Below are positions 47,476 through 57,354 of a stretch of DNA of 64,000 bases, one piece after another (position 1 is the stretch's first letter; the number at the start of each line of letters is the position of its first letter). The notes under the pieces are model-generated. The model saw nothing but the letters and a program-made list of their open reading frames with translations. It did no database searches and had not been told where the DNA came from. The position numbers and the translations under genes are program-made. The DNA lies in assembly GCA_963779845.1 (NCBI GenBank), contig CAVZZV010000001.1, positions 620,001 to 684,000 of the forward strand. Reading direction: 5' to 3'. Origin of the DNA: CAVZZV01 sp963779845. GTDB lineage: Bacteria; Bacteroidota; Bacteroidia; Bacteroidales; GCA-2748055.

Positions 47476-49143
47476 ATGAATTTGTCTGATTTGCTTCCCG
47501 GTAAATTTTTTCCGAAAGCTACTGAAAAAGAGAATGATAGTGATCACCGTTTGTTTATGTACAATCTGATTGCCTATGGCAGTCTGTTAACATTGGCAAT
47601 TTGGGGGATTTATTTTCTATCTCGTGGTAATGTAACGGATTCCCTCGTTTATTTGAGTACCTTTCTTGTTCTCGTTGCTACTCAGGTCATTTTCCCCCCG
47701 GTCAAAAAATTCCGATTAGCTTCTGTCATCCTTGTATTGGCATGGATTTTTATTTTGGCTTACAATTTTTATTTCCTGAGTAGTTTTCCCGGAGCAGGAT
47801 CATATATATTGGTCTTCCCGCTTATAGCTTTTGTTCTTTTGGATTTGAATCTTGCAGTTATCCTTTCCCTTGCCCTTCCCTTCACCTTACTTCCGGGACT
47901 GCTTATGCCACGGAACTTTTCCGGCGCAGCAGAGGAAAGCATTCTTTTCAATGCACCAATTATACTCTACCTGGTGATAGCGCTAATTGCTTACTTTTCA
48001 ACTTTTCAGGTGTCGGGAAAGGTCAGTACATATAAAAAGATTATTGAAATTTCCACGAAAGAAACACTTGAACGAAATGAGTTCATTTCGCAATTATCCC
48101 ACCAGTTGCGAACCTCACTTAGTAACATATTACTGGTCAATAATTTGGTAAATTCCTCCCAACTCGATGAGAAGCAGAAGGATCTGATTGATACCCTTCA
48201 GGCTTCCACAAACAACCTTGCGGATACAGTCAATAAAATAGTAGATATTACCCAACAGGAGGCCATTGAACTTAAAGAAAGTAAAACCAGTTTTGACCTT
48301 GCAACTACGATGGAGAGCATTACCCGCCTTTTCAGGGACCATGAAGGTCTGAATATTGAGCTCCTGATCTCTGAAAATATCACGAATCATATTATAGGCG
48401 ATCCGATAAAGCTCAAGCAGATATTCTTAAACCTGATACAAGGGATATTAAGCACTTCAGCAAATAATTCGTTATTTATTAAAATAAATTCAGGGATCAA
48501 AAAAGAAAATCAAAACAGCTATGTCATTGCATTTCTTTTAAGTGCCTGTTATAAGGAGAAGGAAAAATGCCTGCCGATCCCTAAACCTGGGCAGTTAGAG
48601 CTCAACAACACCCAAAAGCTGATCGAGCGCGGAGGAGGGAAAATGATGATTGAAGAAACGCCTGAAAAAACTTTTTTCAAGATCAGTCTCGAGTTCGGGA
48701 AGGACCTAACCAGGAGAATTGACAGGCCACTTGATAAGGTGAACATCCTGGAAAACAAGGAGAGGGTGGAATTAAAAAACGCAAACATCCTCCTTGTAGA
48801 AGACAATTATATTAATCAAAAGATCGTTCTTCTGAGCCTTAAAAAACTGGTTAAAAATATTGATGTGGCCAATAACGGCAAGGAGGCATTGGATAAATTT
48901 GGCACTTCAAAATATGATGTGATCCTGATGGATATTCAAATGCCTGTAATGGATGGAATGGTTGCCACAAAAAAGATCCGTGAAATAGAATCGAGCACGA
49001 ATATCCAGACCCCAATTATTGCCATTACCGCAAATGCCCTGTCAGGGGACCGGGAAAACTGTCTTGCCATGGGAATGAACGATTATATCAGCAAACCTTT
49101 TCAGGTGGAGGTATTGGTACAGAAAATGAAAAATCTTATATAG
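47476..49143 (+). CDS. Membrane hybrid histidine kinase with degenerate ATPase domain and intact receiver
   Basis: A 555-residue protein. Residues 28-180 form about six membrane helices. HisKA follows with His209 in SQLSHQLRTSLSNIL. The ATPase domain (about 300-410) is badly degraded: the N box reads GDPIKLKQIFLNLIQGILSTS in two parts, with the usual Asn-Ala replaced by Gly-Ile and Lys by Ser; D-x-G-x-G is absent; and G-x-G-L-G is G-Q-L-E-L. The receiver (about 433-555) is complete: V-E-D-N, phospho-acceptor Asp486 in VILMDIQMP, I-T-A-N and S-K-P-F. I infer a pseudokinase that works by receiving rather than making phosphate. It overlaps the PP2C gene tail to tail by 8 bases. Confidence 0.85.
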   Translation: MNLSDLLPGKFFPKATEKENDSDHRLFMYNLIAYGSLLTLAIWGIYFLSRGNVTDSLVYLSTFLVLVATQVIFPPVKKFRLASVILVLAWIFILAYNFYFLSSFPGAGSYILVFPLIAFVLLDLNLAVILSLALPFTLLPGLLMPRNFSGAAEESILFNAPIILYLVIALIAYFSTFQVSGKVSTYKKIIEISTKETLERNEFISQLSHQLRTSLSNILLVNNLVNSSQLDEKQKDLIDTLQASTNNLADTVNKIVDITQQEAIELKESKTSFDLATTMESITRLFRDHEGLNIELLISENITNHIIGDPIKLKQIFLNLIQGILSTSANNSLFIKINSGIKKENQNSYVIAFLLSACYKEKEKCLPIPKPGQLELNNTQKLIERGGGKMMIEETPEKTFFKISLEFGKDLTRRIDRPLDKVNILENKERVELKNANILLVEDNYINQKIVLLSLKKLVKNIDVANNGKEALDKFGTSKYDVILMDIQMPVMDGMVATKKIREIESSTNIQTPIIAITANALSGDRENCLAMGMNDYISKPFQVEVLVQKMKNLI

Positions 49144-52100
49144 TCAATACCGAGGGTCTAATCCCAATGATCAATATATCGTCAATCTGTTCCAGGCTTC
49201 CTCTCCATTCTTCGATGGTTTCTTCAAGGTAGATCTGTTGTTTTCCAGGAGGAAGTTTATGAATTGAAAGAAGCAAGTGCCGGAGTCGCCGGTATTTAAA
49301 TTTTTTCCCTTCGGGACCTCCGAACTGGTCGGCATAGCCATCGGTAAGGATATAAATCATATCGTCCGGTTTTATTTTGAAGCGGTGTGTCTTGAAAACT
49401 TTTCTCATTTGATCATCCGGATCGGCATCGGCTCCTATGGAGAACCGATCTCCTTTAATCTCGATCAGTTTATTCTCGCGAATCAGGTATAAAGAATTGA
49501 ATGCACCGGCAAATTCAAGGGTCATCCTTTTTTTGTTGATTACACAGAAAGCCAGGTCCATTCCGTCTTTCAGGGAAACATCCTCAACATTGCCGAAAAT
49601 ATCCTCAAAATTGGAATTTAAGGCATTTAAAATGCTTCCGGGTTCCATTATCCCCTGGGTAATGATTATTTTACGAAACAGTTCGAATCCGATAAGGGAC
49701 ATAAAAGCACCGGGAACTCCATGACCCGTGCAATCCACAGCCGCAACAAATACTTTATCCTCAATCTCGGAAATCCAATAAAAATCGCCACTCACGATAT
49801 CTTTTGGTTTATGAAGCACAAATGATTCAGGAAGGATTGATTTGAACAATCTGGGGGTGGTCAGCATCGCCGTCTGAATTCTCTGCGCGTATTTGAGACT
49901 GTCCTCAATATTTTTATTCCTTCGGCTCAGAATTTCCCTCTGCTTTTCTATCTCCCTGGCGATAACATCCCGTTCCCGGAGAATTTTATTGGATTTTCGC
50001 AATGCCTGTGTTCTTATGCGAAACACGGCATATATAAGTGCCGATATAATAATTAAAAAGAAGAAATAGGCCGTACGTGTCCTCCATAAAGGAGCTTCAA
50101 CTTCCAGTGACATATTTATCCCTGCCGGGTTCCATACCTGGTCATTGTTGGATCCTGTAACACTGAAGGTGTATTCACCAGGAGACAAATTTGAAAAAGT
50201 CAGGGAATGCTGTGGGCCTATGTCTATCCATGAAGGATTCTTACCTTTCTCTGTAAGAGAATATTTATAATTGTTTTTTTCAGGATTAGTGAAGTCAAGG
50301 GCGGAAAATCCGATTGCGAAAGATTCATTTTGCTTTACCTTCATTTTGGGATTAGGAATATTTAAATGGACCTCCCGAATATCCCCTGCATTGATAATCT
50401 CCGGATTAGAAAACACCATTTTAGGAATACGTGGATTATTTGGTATTTTTTTGGGATAAAAAGTATTGAAGCCTGCAATTCCTCCAAAAAACATTTCACC
50501 ATCAGGGGATCTGCTTGCTGATCCGAAATTAAACTCATAGGACTGTAAGCCTTCTGAAACGCTGTAATTTGTAAATGATTCAGTGGATGGGTCAAAGCAG
50601 GACAGCCCTCTATTAGTACTGATCCACAGTTGACCATCTTCGTCCTCCAGTATTTTGTAAATGTAATTATTGGGAAGGCCATTCCTCTCCGTGAAGTGAA
50701 AGAAACTTTCGTCTGCCGTATTAAATTTTGTCAGTCCTGACGGGGTACCTATCCATATAATCCCATCGTGACCTTTATGCAGACAGTTTATCGACGATCC
50801 CTGGAACTCTCCTTTCTGGCTTTCACCATAACTTAGAAAAATATTCTCCTTAATATCAAAGCAAATCAATCCATGATTGGCTGTTCCCAGCCATACCTTT
50901 TTTTCCGTGTCCACAATGATTGAATGCACCGGCCCAATCTCTTCTGAGCGGTTGTTATTATAAATTTTATTAAAACAGCTCAACATATTAAGCCGTGCCT
51001 TGTAATGGCACACCCCTTTATCCGTGCCGATCCAAATATCTTTCCGCTGATCTTCCTGTATGGTAAAAATATGTCGATCCAGAGTTAGGTCACCCGGTAT
51101 AGGATGGAAATAACGGCCAAATGAAGAAATCAACTCTTTTTTTGCATCATAAATCCCCAGACCTTCACCACTTCCTATCCAGATCAGGTCTCTGCTATCC
51201 TGATAGAATGCACTAATCTTATCGCTGAATATCCTCGATTCAGGATCCGGATTTTCCCTGGATAAATGCCTGATTGATCCTCTCTTCCGGTCAATAATGT
51301 CGATTCCGTTATTCCACAATCCTACCCAGAGGTGATCATCGGCATCTTTAAAAATAGCAGAAACATTATTAGAACTTAAAGCCGGAAAGGAGGTGGGGGA
51401 TGAATTAAAAAGTTTAAATTTCCGAGGTTTAAGATCGATCTTGAACAAACCCTGAAATCCGCCAAGCCATATAATATTGGATTCATCAATACACGCCGAA
51501 TTCATCGAAGAAAGTGTAAGTGCTGAGTTATGAACAAAAAAAGCGGGAAGGATTTCAAATTGGCCTGTTCGTTTATGGAATCTGGATACTCCCTGCTTTG
51601 ATCCAAGCCACAAAATCCCTTCCCGATCCTCGATGATGGTATTGATGATATTAAAAGGGGAAGGGTAATAGCGTGAGCCGTCCGGAAAGTAGGACTTAAA
51701 ACTATTGTGAATACGGTCATATTTATTGATCCCATTGGAAGTCCCGATCCAAAGTTCTCCGTTATTATCTTCGGCCAGAGTCCTCACCTCGTTGTTACTG
51801 ATGGACAATGGATCCAGGGGGTCATTGAAATAGTGGGTAAACCGCTTGGTTATTCTGTCAAAAGAAAAGAGACCTTCAGAAGTTCCAAACCACAAGAGCC
51901 CGTTAATATCTTCAATGATCTGACATGTGTTATCGGCAAAGGAGGACTTACCTATGCTGTGAAAATGTTCATAGGCTTCTATATTCCCTGTTGTAGGATC
52001 AAGTCTTTCAAGGTAGTTGGGCGTCTTTATCCAAACAATCCCGTGGGAATCAGGAAAAACCGCTTCTATCTTTTCATCCCCCAGACCGGAAGAAATGCCA

Positions 52101-52495
52101 TACTGCCTGAATCTACCAGTGGGCCGGTCGAAGCGGTTCAGGCCTCTGTTTGTTCCTATCCAAAGATTAGCATCATTATCTTCTGCAATACAAAGGATAT
52201 AATCATTCGACAAGCTTGTTGAATCGTATGGCTGATACCTGAATACTTTGAATTCATATCCATTATAACGATTAAGCCCATCGTTGGTCCCAATCCATAA
52301 ATAACCATAAGAATCGGTAAGACAATTGTTGACCCGGGATTGAGACAAACCTTCCCGGATAGTGAAGAGCTCTGCCTCAGGATATAGGGGAACTGCTGTC
52401 TGCGCTCCCGCAAACAGTGGAAAAATAAACTCGGTCAGGACAAGAAGAAAATTTACTCTCCACATCATATACTTTATAGGATAACCCTTAAGCAT
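49136..52495 (-). CDS. Two-component-type beta-propeller sensor with SpoIIE/PP2C phosphatase output
   Basis: A 1,119-residue protein. Signal sequence near residues 12-31. Two seven-bladed propellers (about 40-690) are made of regulator-propeller repeats of the type L-W-I-G-T-N-D-G-L-N-R-Y. Then a Y_Y_Y domain (about 725-800), one membrane helix (about 810-830), a coiled coil and a PP2C/SpoIIE domain (about 880-1115) with DCTGHGVPGAFMSLIGF and I-L-T-D-G-Y-A-D-Q. No histidine kinase or DNA-binding domain is present, unlike most propeller sensors of gut Bacteroides. I infer it dephosphorylates a serine-phosphorylated anti-sigma antagonist. It starts directly after the ubiD stop; MMWRVNFLL (52468) is an alternative start. 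Confidence 0.93.
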   Translation of the reverse strand: MLKGYPIKYMMWRVNFLLVLTEFIFPLFAGAQTAVPLYPEAELFTIREGLSQSRVNNCLTDSYGYLWIGTNDGLNRYNGYEFKVFRYQPYDSTSLSNDYILCIAEDNDANLWIGTNRGLNRFDRPTGRFRQYGISSGLGDEKIEAVFPDSHGIVWIKTPNYLERLDPTTGNIEAYEHFHSIGKSSFADNTCQIIEDINGLLWFGTSEGLFSFDRITKRFTHYFNDPLDPLSISNNEVRTLAEDNNGELWIGTSNGINKYDRIHNSFKSYFPDGSRYYPSPFNIINTIIEDREGILWLGSKQGVSRFHKRTGQFEILPAFFVHNSALTLSSMNSACIDESNIIWLGGFQGLFKIDLKPRKFKLFNSSPTSFPALSSNNVSAIFKDADDHLWVGLWNNGIDIIDRKRGSIRHLSRENPDPESRIFSDKISAFYQDSRDLIWIGSGEGLGIYDAKKELISSFGRYFHPIPGDLTLDRHIFTIQEDQRKDIWIGTDKGVCHYKARLNMLSCFNKIYNNNRSEEIGPVHSIIVDTEKKVWLGTANHGLICFDIKENIFLSYGESQKGEFQGSSINCLHKGHDGIIWIGTPSGLTKFNTADESFFHFTERNGLPNNYIYKILEDEDGQLWISTNRGLSCFDPSTESFTNYSVSEGLQSYEFNFGSASRSPDGEMFFGGIAGFNTFYPKKIPNNPRIPKMVFSNPEIINAGDIREVHLNIPNPKMKVKQNESFAIGFSALDFTNPEKNNYKYSLTEKGKNPSWIDIGPQHSLTFSNLSPGEYTFSVTGSNNDQVWNPAGINMSLEVEAPLWRTRTAYFFFLIIISALIYAVFRIRTQALRKSNKILRERDVIAREIEKQREILSRRNKNIEDSLKYAQRIQTAMLTTPRLFKSILPESFVLHKPKDIVSGDFYWISEIEDKVFVAAVDCTGHGVPGAFMSLIGFELFRKIIITQGIMEPGSILNALNSNFEDIFGNVEDVSLKDGMDLAFCVINKKRMTLEFAGAFNSLYLIRENKLIEIKGDRFSIGADADPDDQMRKVFKTHRFKIKPDDMIYILTDGYADQFGGPEGKKFKYRRLRHLLLSIHKLPPGKQQIYLEETIEEWRGSLEQIDDILIIGIRPSVLTI

Positions 52496-54421
52496 TTATG
52501 AATTGATCTCATTGCTATTGCTCTCTTCACGAAATGCAGGACCCTGACTTCTTTTCAGGTGTTTGTTTTTTAAAGAAGGGGAAGGAAGAAACTTTCCAAT
52601 CCGATATTCTTTCCACCGCGTATTAACCCTTTCGACAATCTCATCGTCCATTAATAAAATATTTGGCCACTTGCGGGAAAACTGATCATGAAAGCCCGTT
52701 TTTGATGTCCCGTCAATACATAGTCGAACCTCTTCTTTAAAATTTCGCAGCAGGATAATATCCCGCATAGGATCAATATTGTTAAGGACATACCATAGCA
52801 ACTCATGATCATCATCAATCGCAACATTTTCATCTGTAAACAGAAAGAAGCTAAATTCCAGCAGGCTTTCCTGGGCCATTAAAAAACCATTGAACTTCTC
52901 GAAGTTGAAATGATTATTCTTTTTAAGGGAACCTATAAATATTCCCTTTTTGTCACTTTCAGGCTCAAATTTACGTATATTTTTTATACATTCGTCAAAA
53001 TAATTAAAATTCTCCACTGGGGGGGAATAGGAAGCTACCCGAATCTGATCAGGCAATTTTGAGGGATCCCCCCCGCAAAGATCTATACCCAGTTTACCTC
53101 CATACCCTATCTGCGGACTTGAATGATCAAGAACATCGAGAGGACCGCTGGAAAATATAAGGTTTTTCACAGGGTTTATTTTACGTACTGCCTCAAGAAC
53201 CGATCCCGCATCATGTATGTTCGTTCCTTCACCTGCTACTAACAATACTTTGTTGAACATCATTTGACCCGCGCCCCACAAGGCGTTCATTACCTTTCCT
53301 GGTTGGCCCTCATAACTTTTGTTAATTTTTACAATGGTAAGATTATGGGCAACCCCCGACTCTGGCAGAAACATCTCCTCCATCTCCGGGACCAGGGTTT
53401 TGCGGATTGGCATAAGAAAGATTCTTTCAGTGGCTTTGGATATCCATGCATCCTCCTGCGGAGGGATACCCACGAGTGTGGCTGGATAAACTGCTTCTTT
53501 CCGGTGAGTTATGCAGGTAACATGTAGTCGAGGATAGAAATCTTCCAGGGAATAAAAACCGGTATGGTCACCAAAAGGACCTTCCATTACTTTATCTTCC
53601 GCCGGATCTACATAACCCTCAATAATTATATCCGCATTGGCAGGTACTTCAAGATCATTGCTGATACACCGAACCATCTGTACTGATTTATTTCTCAGGA
53701 ACCCCGCAAATAAATATTCATCCAGGTTTTCAGGAAGCGGAGCGGTTGCAGCGAAGGTATAAACCGGATCCCCTCCAAGAGCTACCGAAACAGGCATTAA
53801 AGATCCCTTCCGCTTATATATTTCATAATGGTTGGCCCCGGTTTTATGTTTATGCCAATGCATTCCGGTGGTTTTCTTATCAAACACCTGCATGCGATAC
53901 ATTCCCGCATTACGTGTACCCGTTTCCGGATTAATTGTATGTACAATTGGCAAGGTAATAAAACGTCCACCATCGTAAGGCCAGGTCTTCAAAATGGGAA
54001 ATATAGAAAGATCAGGTTCAGTATAAACAATTTCCTGACATTTGGCTTTTGCTTTGATGGAATGAGGGAACAAGCCCGAAATTTTACCCAGCTTTGGAAG
54101 CATTCCTAATTTTTCAAAAACAGTATCTTTTGGACTGCTGAAATCGGTGAACATAGCCTCCATTCTCACAGCTATATCGTCAAGATCGTTTACCCCCAGT
54201 GCCAGGCACATCCTATTATAGGAACCCATGGCATTGATTAAGACAGGGAAACCGGTTCCCGTATTGGAAAAAAGAAGGGCCTTTCCGCCATCTGGTGATT
54301 TGGAGAAACGATCTGCTATTTCAGATATCTCGAGTACGGGATCTACGAAGGTCTTGATAGATAATAATTCCCGGGTATCCTCAAGCCTATCGACAAATTC
54401 CCTTAAACTCTTGTAAGCCAT
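52496..54421 (-). CDS. UbiD-family decarboxylase (menaquinone biosynthesis type)
   Basis: A 641-residue enzyme of the prenylated-FMN UbiD family, of the long Bacteroidota form. Visible segments: N-A-G-M-Y-R-M-Q-V-F-D, H-W-H-K-H-K-T-G-A-N-H-Y, V-S-V-A-L-G-G-D-P, and the conserved E-G-P-F-G-D-H-T-G-F-Y-S. Family knowledge: the flavin-dependent removal of an aromatic or alpha,beta-unsaturated carboxylate, here probably in quinone synthesis. A flavin prenyltransferase (UbiX) is not in the window. It lies 13 bp after the citrate synthase gene and abuts the PP2C gene. Confidence 0.88.
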   Translation of the reverse strand: MAYKSLREFVDRLEDTRELLSIKTFVDPVLEISEIADRFSKSPDGGKALLFSNTGTGFPVLINAMGSYNRMCLALGVNDLDDIAVRMEAMFTDFSSPKDTVFEKLGMLPKLGKISGLFPHSIKAKAKCQEIVYTEPDLSIFPILKTWPYDGGRFITLPIVHTINPETGTRNAGMYRMQVFDKKTTGMHWHKHKTGANHYEIYKRKGSLMPVSVALGGDPVYTFAATAPLPENLDEYLFAGFLRNKSVQMVRCISNDLEVPANADIIIEGYVDPAEDKVMEGPFGDHTGFYSLEDFYPRLHVTCITHRKEAVYPATLVGIPPQEDAWISKATERIFLMPIRKTLVPEMEEMFLPESGVAHNLTIVKINKSYEGQPGKVMNALWGAGQMMFNKVLLVAGEGTNIHDAGSVLEAVRKINPVKNLIFSSGPLDVLDHSSPQIGYGGKLGIDLCGGDPSKLPDQIRVASYSPPVENFNYFDECIKNIRKFEPESDKKGIFIGSLKKNNHFNFEKFNGFLMAQESLLEFSFFLFTDENVAIDDDHELLWYVLNNIDPMRDIILLRNFKEEVRLCIDGTSKTGFHDQFSRKWPNILLMDDEIVERVNTRWKEYRIGKFLPSPSLKNKHLKRSQGPAFREESNSNEINS

Positions 54422-54434
54422 TTTTAACTATTCA

Positions 54435-55754
54435 CTAATCATCATCGGATTTAGTTCCCATAGCGATTTTTTCCAACATTTCCGTAGTAATGGATTTGGG
54501 TCTTTCAAGCGGATAGCCCAGGGCTCTGTCCCATATAATATTCGCCGCGATACCTATTGCCCGGCCGATACCAAACAGGACTGTATAAAAATCGTATTCG
54601 GTAACTCCATAGTGCCATTGGATAACACCAGACTGGGCATCTACATTAGGCCAAGGATTTTTAGCCTTTCCCTGTTCCTTTAAAATGGGGGGAACAACCT
54701 TATAAAGAATGTCGGTGTATTGAAAAAGAGGGTCGTCCTTAAGATGGTTAAGGGAAAAGTCGCGCTGTAAGGAATAACGAGGGTCTGTTTTTCGCAATAC
54801 TGCGTGCCCGTATCCCGGTATAACTTGTCCTGAGTTCAAGGTATCCCAGACAAACTGTTTCATCTCATTTTCGCTTGGTATTTTCCCATTCATCTTTTCA
54901 GATAAATCCTGAAGCCAACGAAGCACCTCCTGGTTTGCGAGACCGTGGAGAGGACCAGCCAATCCGTTGATCATGGCTGAAATGGAAAGGTAGATATCGG
55001 AAAGACTACTTGCCACAAGGTGTCCTGTATGCGCGCTCACGTTCCCGCTTTCATGGTCAGCATGAATGATAAAATGCATTCGTGTCACATCGTCATAGGG
55101 TTTACCGATCCCCATCATATGGGCAAAATTTCCTCCCATATCCAAATTCGGGTTCGATTGGATACGATTCCCGTCACGATATAATTTGCGATAGATGTAT
55201 GCACCTACCTCAGGCAATTTTGCCAAAAGGTTGAGCGCATCTTCGTATGTAGGATCCCAGTAATCCTGCTTATTCAGTCCTGCATGATATTTCTTGTTAA
55301 AGAAGGACTCCCGGCTCATACTTAGGATAGCCGTGGAAAATATCGTCATTGGATGACTATGGGTAGGAAAGGCGTCTATGACCTCGTAGACGTATCGTGG
55401 GAGTATCCTTCGCTTATTGAATTCATCAGCAACATCAGCAACATCCTCCTCTGTTGGCATATCGCCCGTGAGCAACAGGTGGAACAGGGCTTCCACATAG
55501 GGCATTTCAGCCCCTTTTGGCTTTGGCAGTTTTTCAAATACTTCAGGCAGCGTAAAGCCGCGATAGCGGATCCCTTCTTTCGGATCGAGATAGGATATGT
55601 CGGTCACGAGGCTTTTTAACCCCCTCATTCCGCCTATAATCTGGGATATGGTGACTTGATCCACCACTGTATCCCCATATTCTTTCAGTAACTTTTCTGT
55701 CCGGGGCCGCCAGGTTTCAATTTTATCGTACAGGATTTGTTTAAGGGTAGGCAT
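54435..55754 (-). CDS. gltA: Citrate synthase, eukaryotic (mitochondrial-like) type
   Basis: A 439-residue enzyme condensing acetyl-CoA and oxaloacetate. It resembles animal mitochondrial citrate synthase, not GltA of E. coli: GGMRGLKSLVTDISYLDP, NGLAGPLHGLANQEVLRWL with catalytic His, PGYGHAVLRKTDPRYSLQR with the second His, KAKNPWPNVDAQSG with the catalytic Asp, and Y-T-V-L-F-G-I-G-R-A. There is no targeting peptide. Family knowledge: this class is not inhibited by NADH like GltA of gamma-proteobacteria. It starts a leftward unit with ubiD and the PP2C gene; enolase lies upstream after a terminator. Confidence 0.95.
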   Translation of the reverse strand: MPTLKQILYDKIETWRPRTEKLLKEYGDTVVDQVTISQIIGGMRGLKSLVTDISYLDPKEGIRYRGFTLPEVFEKLPKPKGAEMPYVEALFHLLLTGDMPTEEDVADVADEFNKRRILPRYVYEVIDAFPTHSHPMTIFSTAILSMSRESFFNKKYHAGLNKQDYWDPTYEDALNLLAKLPEVGAYIYRKLYRDGNRIQSNPNLDMGGNFAHMMGIGKPYDDVTRMHFIIHADHESGNVSAHTGHLVASSLSDIYLSISAMINGLAGPLHGLANQEVLRWLQDLSEKMNGKIPSENEMKQFVWDTLNSGQVIPGYGHAVLRKTDPRYSLQRDFSLNHLKDDPLFQYTDILYKVVPPILKEQGKAKNPWPNVDAQSGVIQWHYGVTEYDFYTVLFGIGRAIGIAANIIWDRALGYPLERPKSITTEMLEKIAMGTKSDDD

Positions 55755-55905
55755 AGGGATATTTTTAAAAGTTTCAAATAGTTTCTATTCAACAAGAATT
55801 TTTAAAAATAATAAAAATTTTAGATATATACATACATATGTGGGATCATACTTGATACAATAAAAAGTTAAAGTAATTAAGGGTTCTTCCGCTACAATAC
55901 AAGGC

Positions 55906-55939
55906 AAAAAAAAGACCGCTTTCGAAAAGAAGGCAGTCT
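55906..55939 (-). terminator. Rho-independent terminator of eno
   Basis: On the minus strand an 11-position stem (AGACTGCCTTC / GAAAGCGGTCT, one G-U pair and one mismatch) with a TTTTC loop region is followed by eight T. It begins about 22 bp past the enolase stop codon. Confidence 0.8.
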
Positions 55940-55960
55940 AAAATCTAAGAATGGGTATCC

Positions 55961-57253
55961 TTATTTCTCGTAGCCATAAACCGCCAAATCCCCTAATTCC
56001 TCTTCGATACGGAGCAATTGGTTATATTTGGCCATCCGGTCGGAACGACTCAGGGAACCAGTTTTAATCTGGCCTGAGTTTGTAGCTACGGCGATGTCGG
56101 CGATGGTGGAATCTTCGGTTTCCCCGGAACGGTGAGAAGTAATACTGGTATAACCTGCACGATGAGCCATATCAATTGCATCAAGGGTTTCGGTAAGCGT
56201 GCCGATCTGGTTCACTTTGATCAGGATTGAATTGGCACAACCCATATCGATACCCTTTTTGAGAAATTCGGTGTTGGTAACAAAAACATCATCTCCTACA
56301 AGCTGACATTTGTCGCCAATCTTGTCGGTAAGTATTTTCCATCCATTCCAATCGGACTCATCCATACCGTCTTCAATCGAATCGATGGGATACTTGGAAA
56401 TCAATTCGGCTAAATAATCGGCCTGCTCTACAGAGCTCCTTTTCGCTCCCTTACCTCCCTCGAATTTGGCATAATCGTAGGTTTTGTCTTGAAAAAATTC
56501 AGAAGCGGCACAATCCAGGGCAATTGAAACCTGTCCGCCTTCAGATTTTCTTCCCGGCTTATAACCTGCATCCTTAATGGCTTTCAGGATAGAGTCAAGT
56601 GCATCTTCGGTCCCGTTCAAGGCAGGAGCGAAGCCTCCCTCATCGCCAACGGCGGTGCTAAGACCCCGGTCTTTCAGTACTTTCTTAAGGGAATGGAATA
56701 TCTCGGCGCCCATTCTCAATGCTTCACTAAAGCTTTTCGCGCCCACCGGACGGATCATAAATTCCTGGAATGCAATAGGGGCATCGGAATGAGATCCCCC
56801 ATTAATGATATTCATCATCGGTACAGGGAGAACTTTTGCGTTAACCCCGCCAATATAACGGTAGAGTGGCATGCCGTAATATTGCGAAGCGGCTCGGGCA
56901 ACAGCCAGAGATACTCCCAGGATCGCATTGGCACCCAGTTTAGATTTGGTTTTTGTGCCGTCAAGGTCGAGCATCTTCTTATCGATAGTGACCTGATCCA
57001 GGGCGTCCATTCCTATAACCTCTTTTGCGATGAGCTTATTGACATTTTCAACAGCTTTAAGCACACCTTTTCCGCCATAGCGCTTCTTGTCACCATCACG
57101 CAGTTCAATGGCTTCATTTTCACCGGTAGATGCACCGGAGGGTACAGCTGCGCGGCCAATAAATCCACTGGCGAGGGTTACTTCAACTTCGATTGTCGGA
57201 TTTCCGCGTGAATCGAGAATTTCACGTGCATGAACATCAACGATTTGTCCCAT
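55961..57253 (-). CDS. eno: Enolase
   Basis: A 430-residue glycolytic enzyme converting 2-phosphoglycerate to phosphoenolpyruvate. All signatures are intact: ASTGENEAIELRDGD, V-G-D-E-G-G-F-A-P, the catalytic Lys in S-I-L-I-K-V-N-Q-I-G-T-L-T-E, and S-H-R-S-G-E-T-E-D. Standard length. A strong terminator lies upstream (end of the rplQ operon) and another downstream, so it is transcribed on its own; its promoter in the 34 bp between terminator and ATG or inside rplQ is not recognisable. Confidence 0.97.
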   Translation of the reverse strand: MGQIVDVHAREILDSRGNPTIEVEVTLASGFIGRAAVPSGASTGENEAIELRDGDKKRYGGKGVLKAVENVNKLIAKEVIGMDALDQVTIDKKMLDLDGTKTKSKLGANAILGVSLAVARAASQYYGMPLYRYIGGVNAKVLPVPMMNIINGGSHSDAPIAFQEFMIRPVGAKSFSEALRMGAEIFHSLKKVLKDRGLSTAVGDEGGFAPALNGTEDALDSILKAIKDAGYKPGRKSEGGQVSIALDCAASEFFQDKTYDYAKFEGGKGAKRSSVEQADYLAELISKYPIDSIEDGMDESDWNGWKILTDKIGDKCQLVGDDVFVTNTEFLKKGIDMGCANSILIKVNQIGTLTETLDAIDMAHRAGYTSITSHRSGETEDSTIADIAVATNSGQIKTGSLSRSDRMAKYNQLLRIEEELGDLAVYGYEK

Positions 57254-57287
57254 AATAACTTGTTTTAATATATTATATTTAACTCAT

Positions 57288-57321
57288 AAAAAAGGGATAA
57301 AGTCAGCAAAGCCTTTATCCC
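57288..57321 (-). terminator. Rho-independent terminator of the ribosomal protein/alpha operon
   Basis: On the minus strand GGGATAAAG and CTTTATCCC form a perfect 9-bp stem around a 10-base loop, followed by six T. It lies about 34 bp past the rplQ stop and ends the operon just ahead of eno. Confidence 0.85.
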
Positions 57322-57354
57322 TGATAAAGTAAGATTATAAATCTTGTATGGTTC

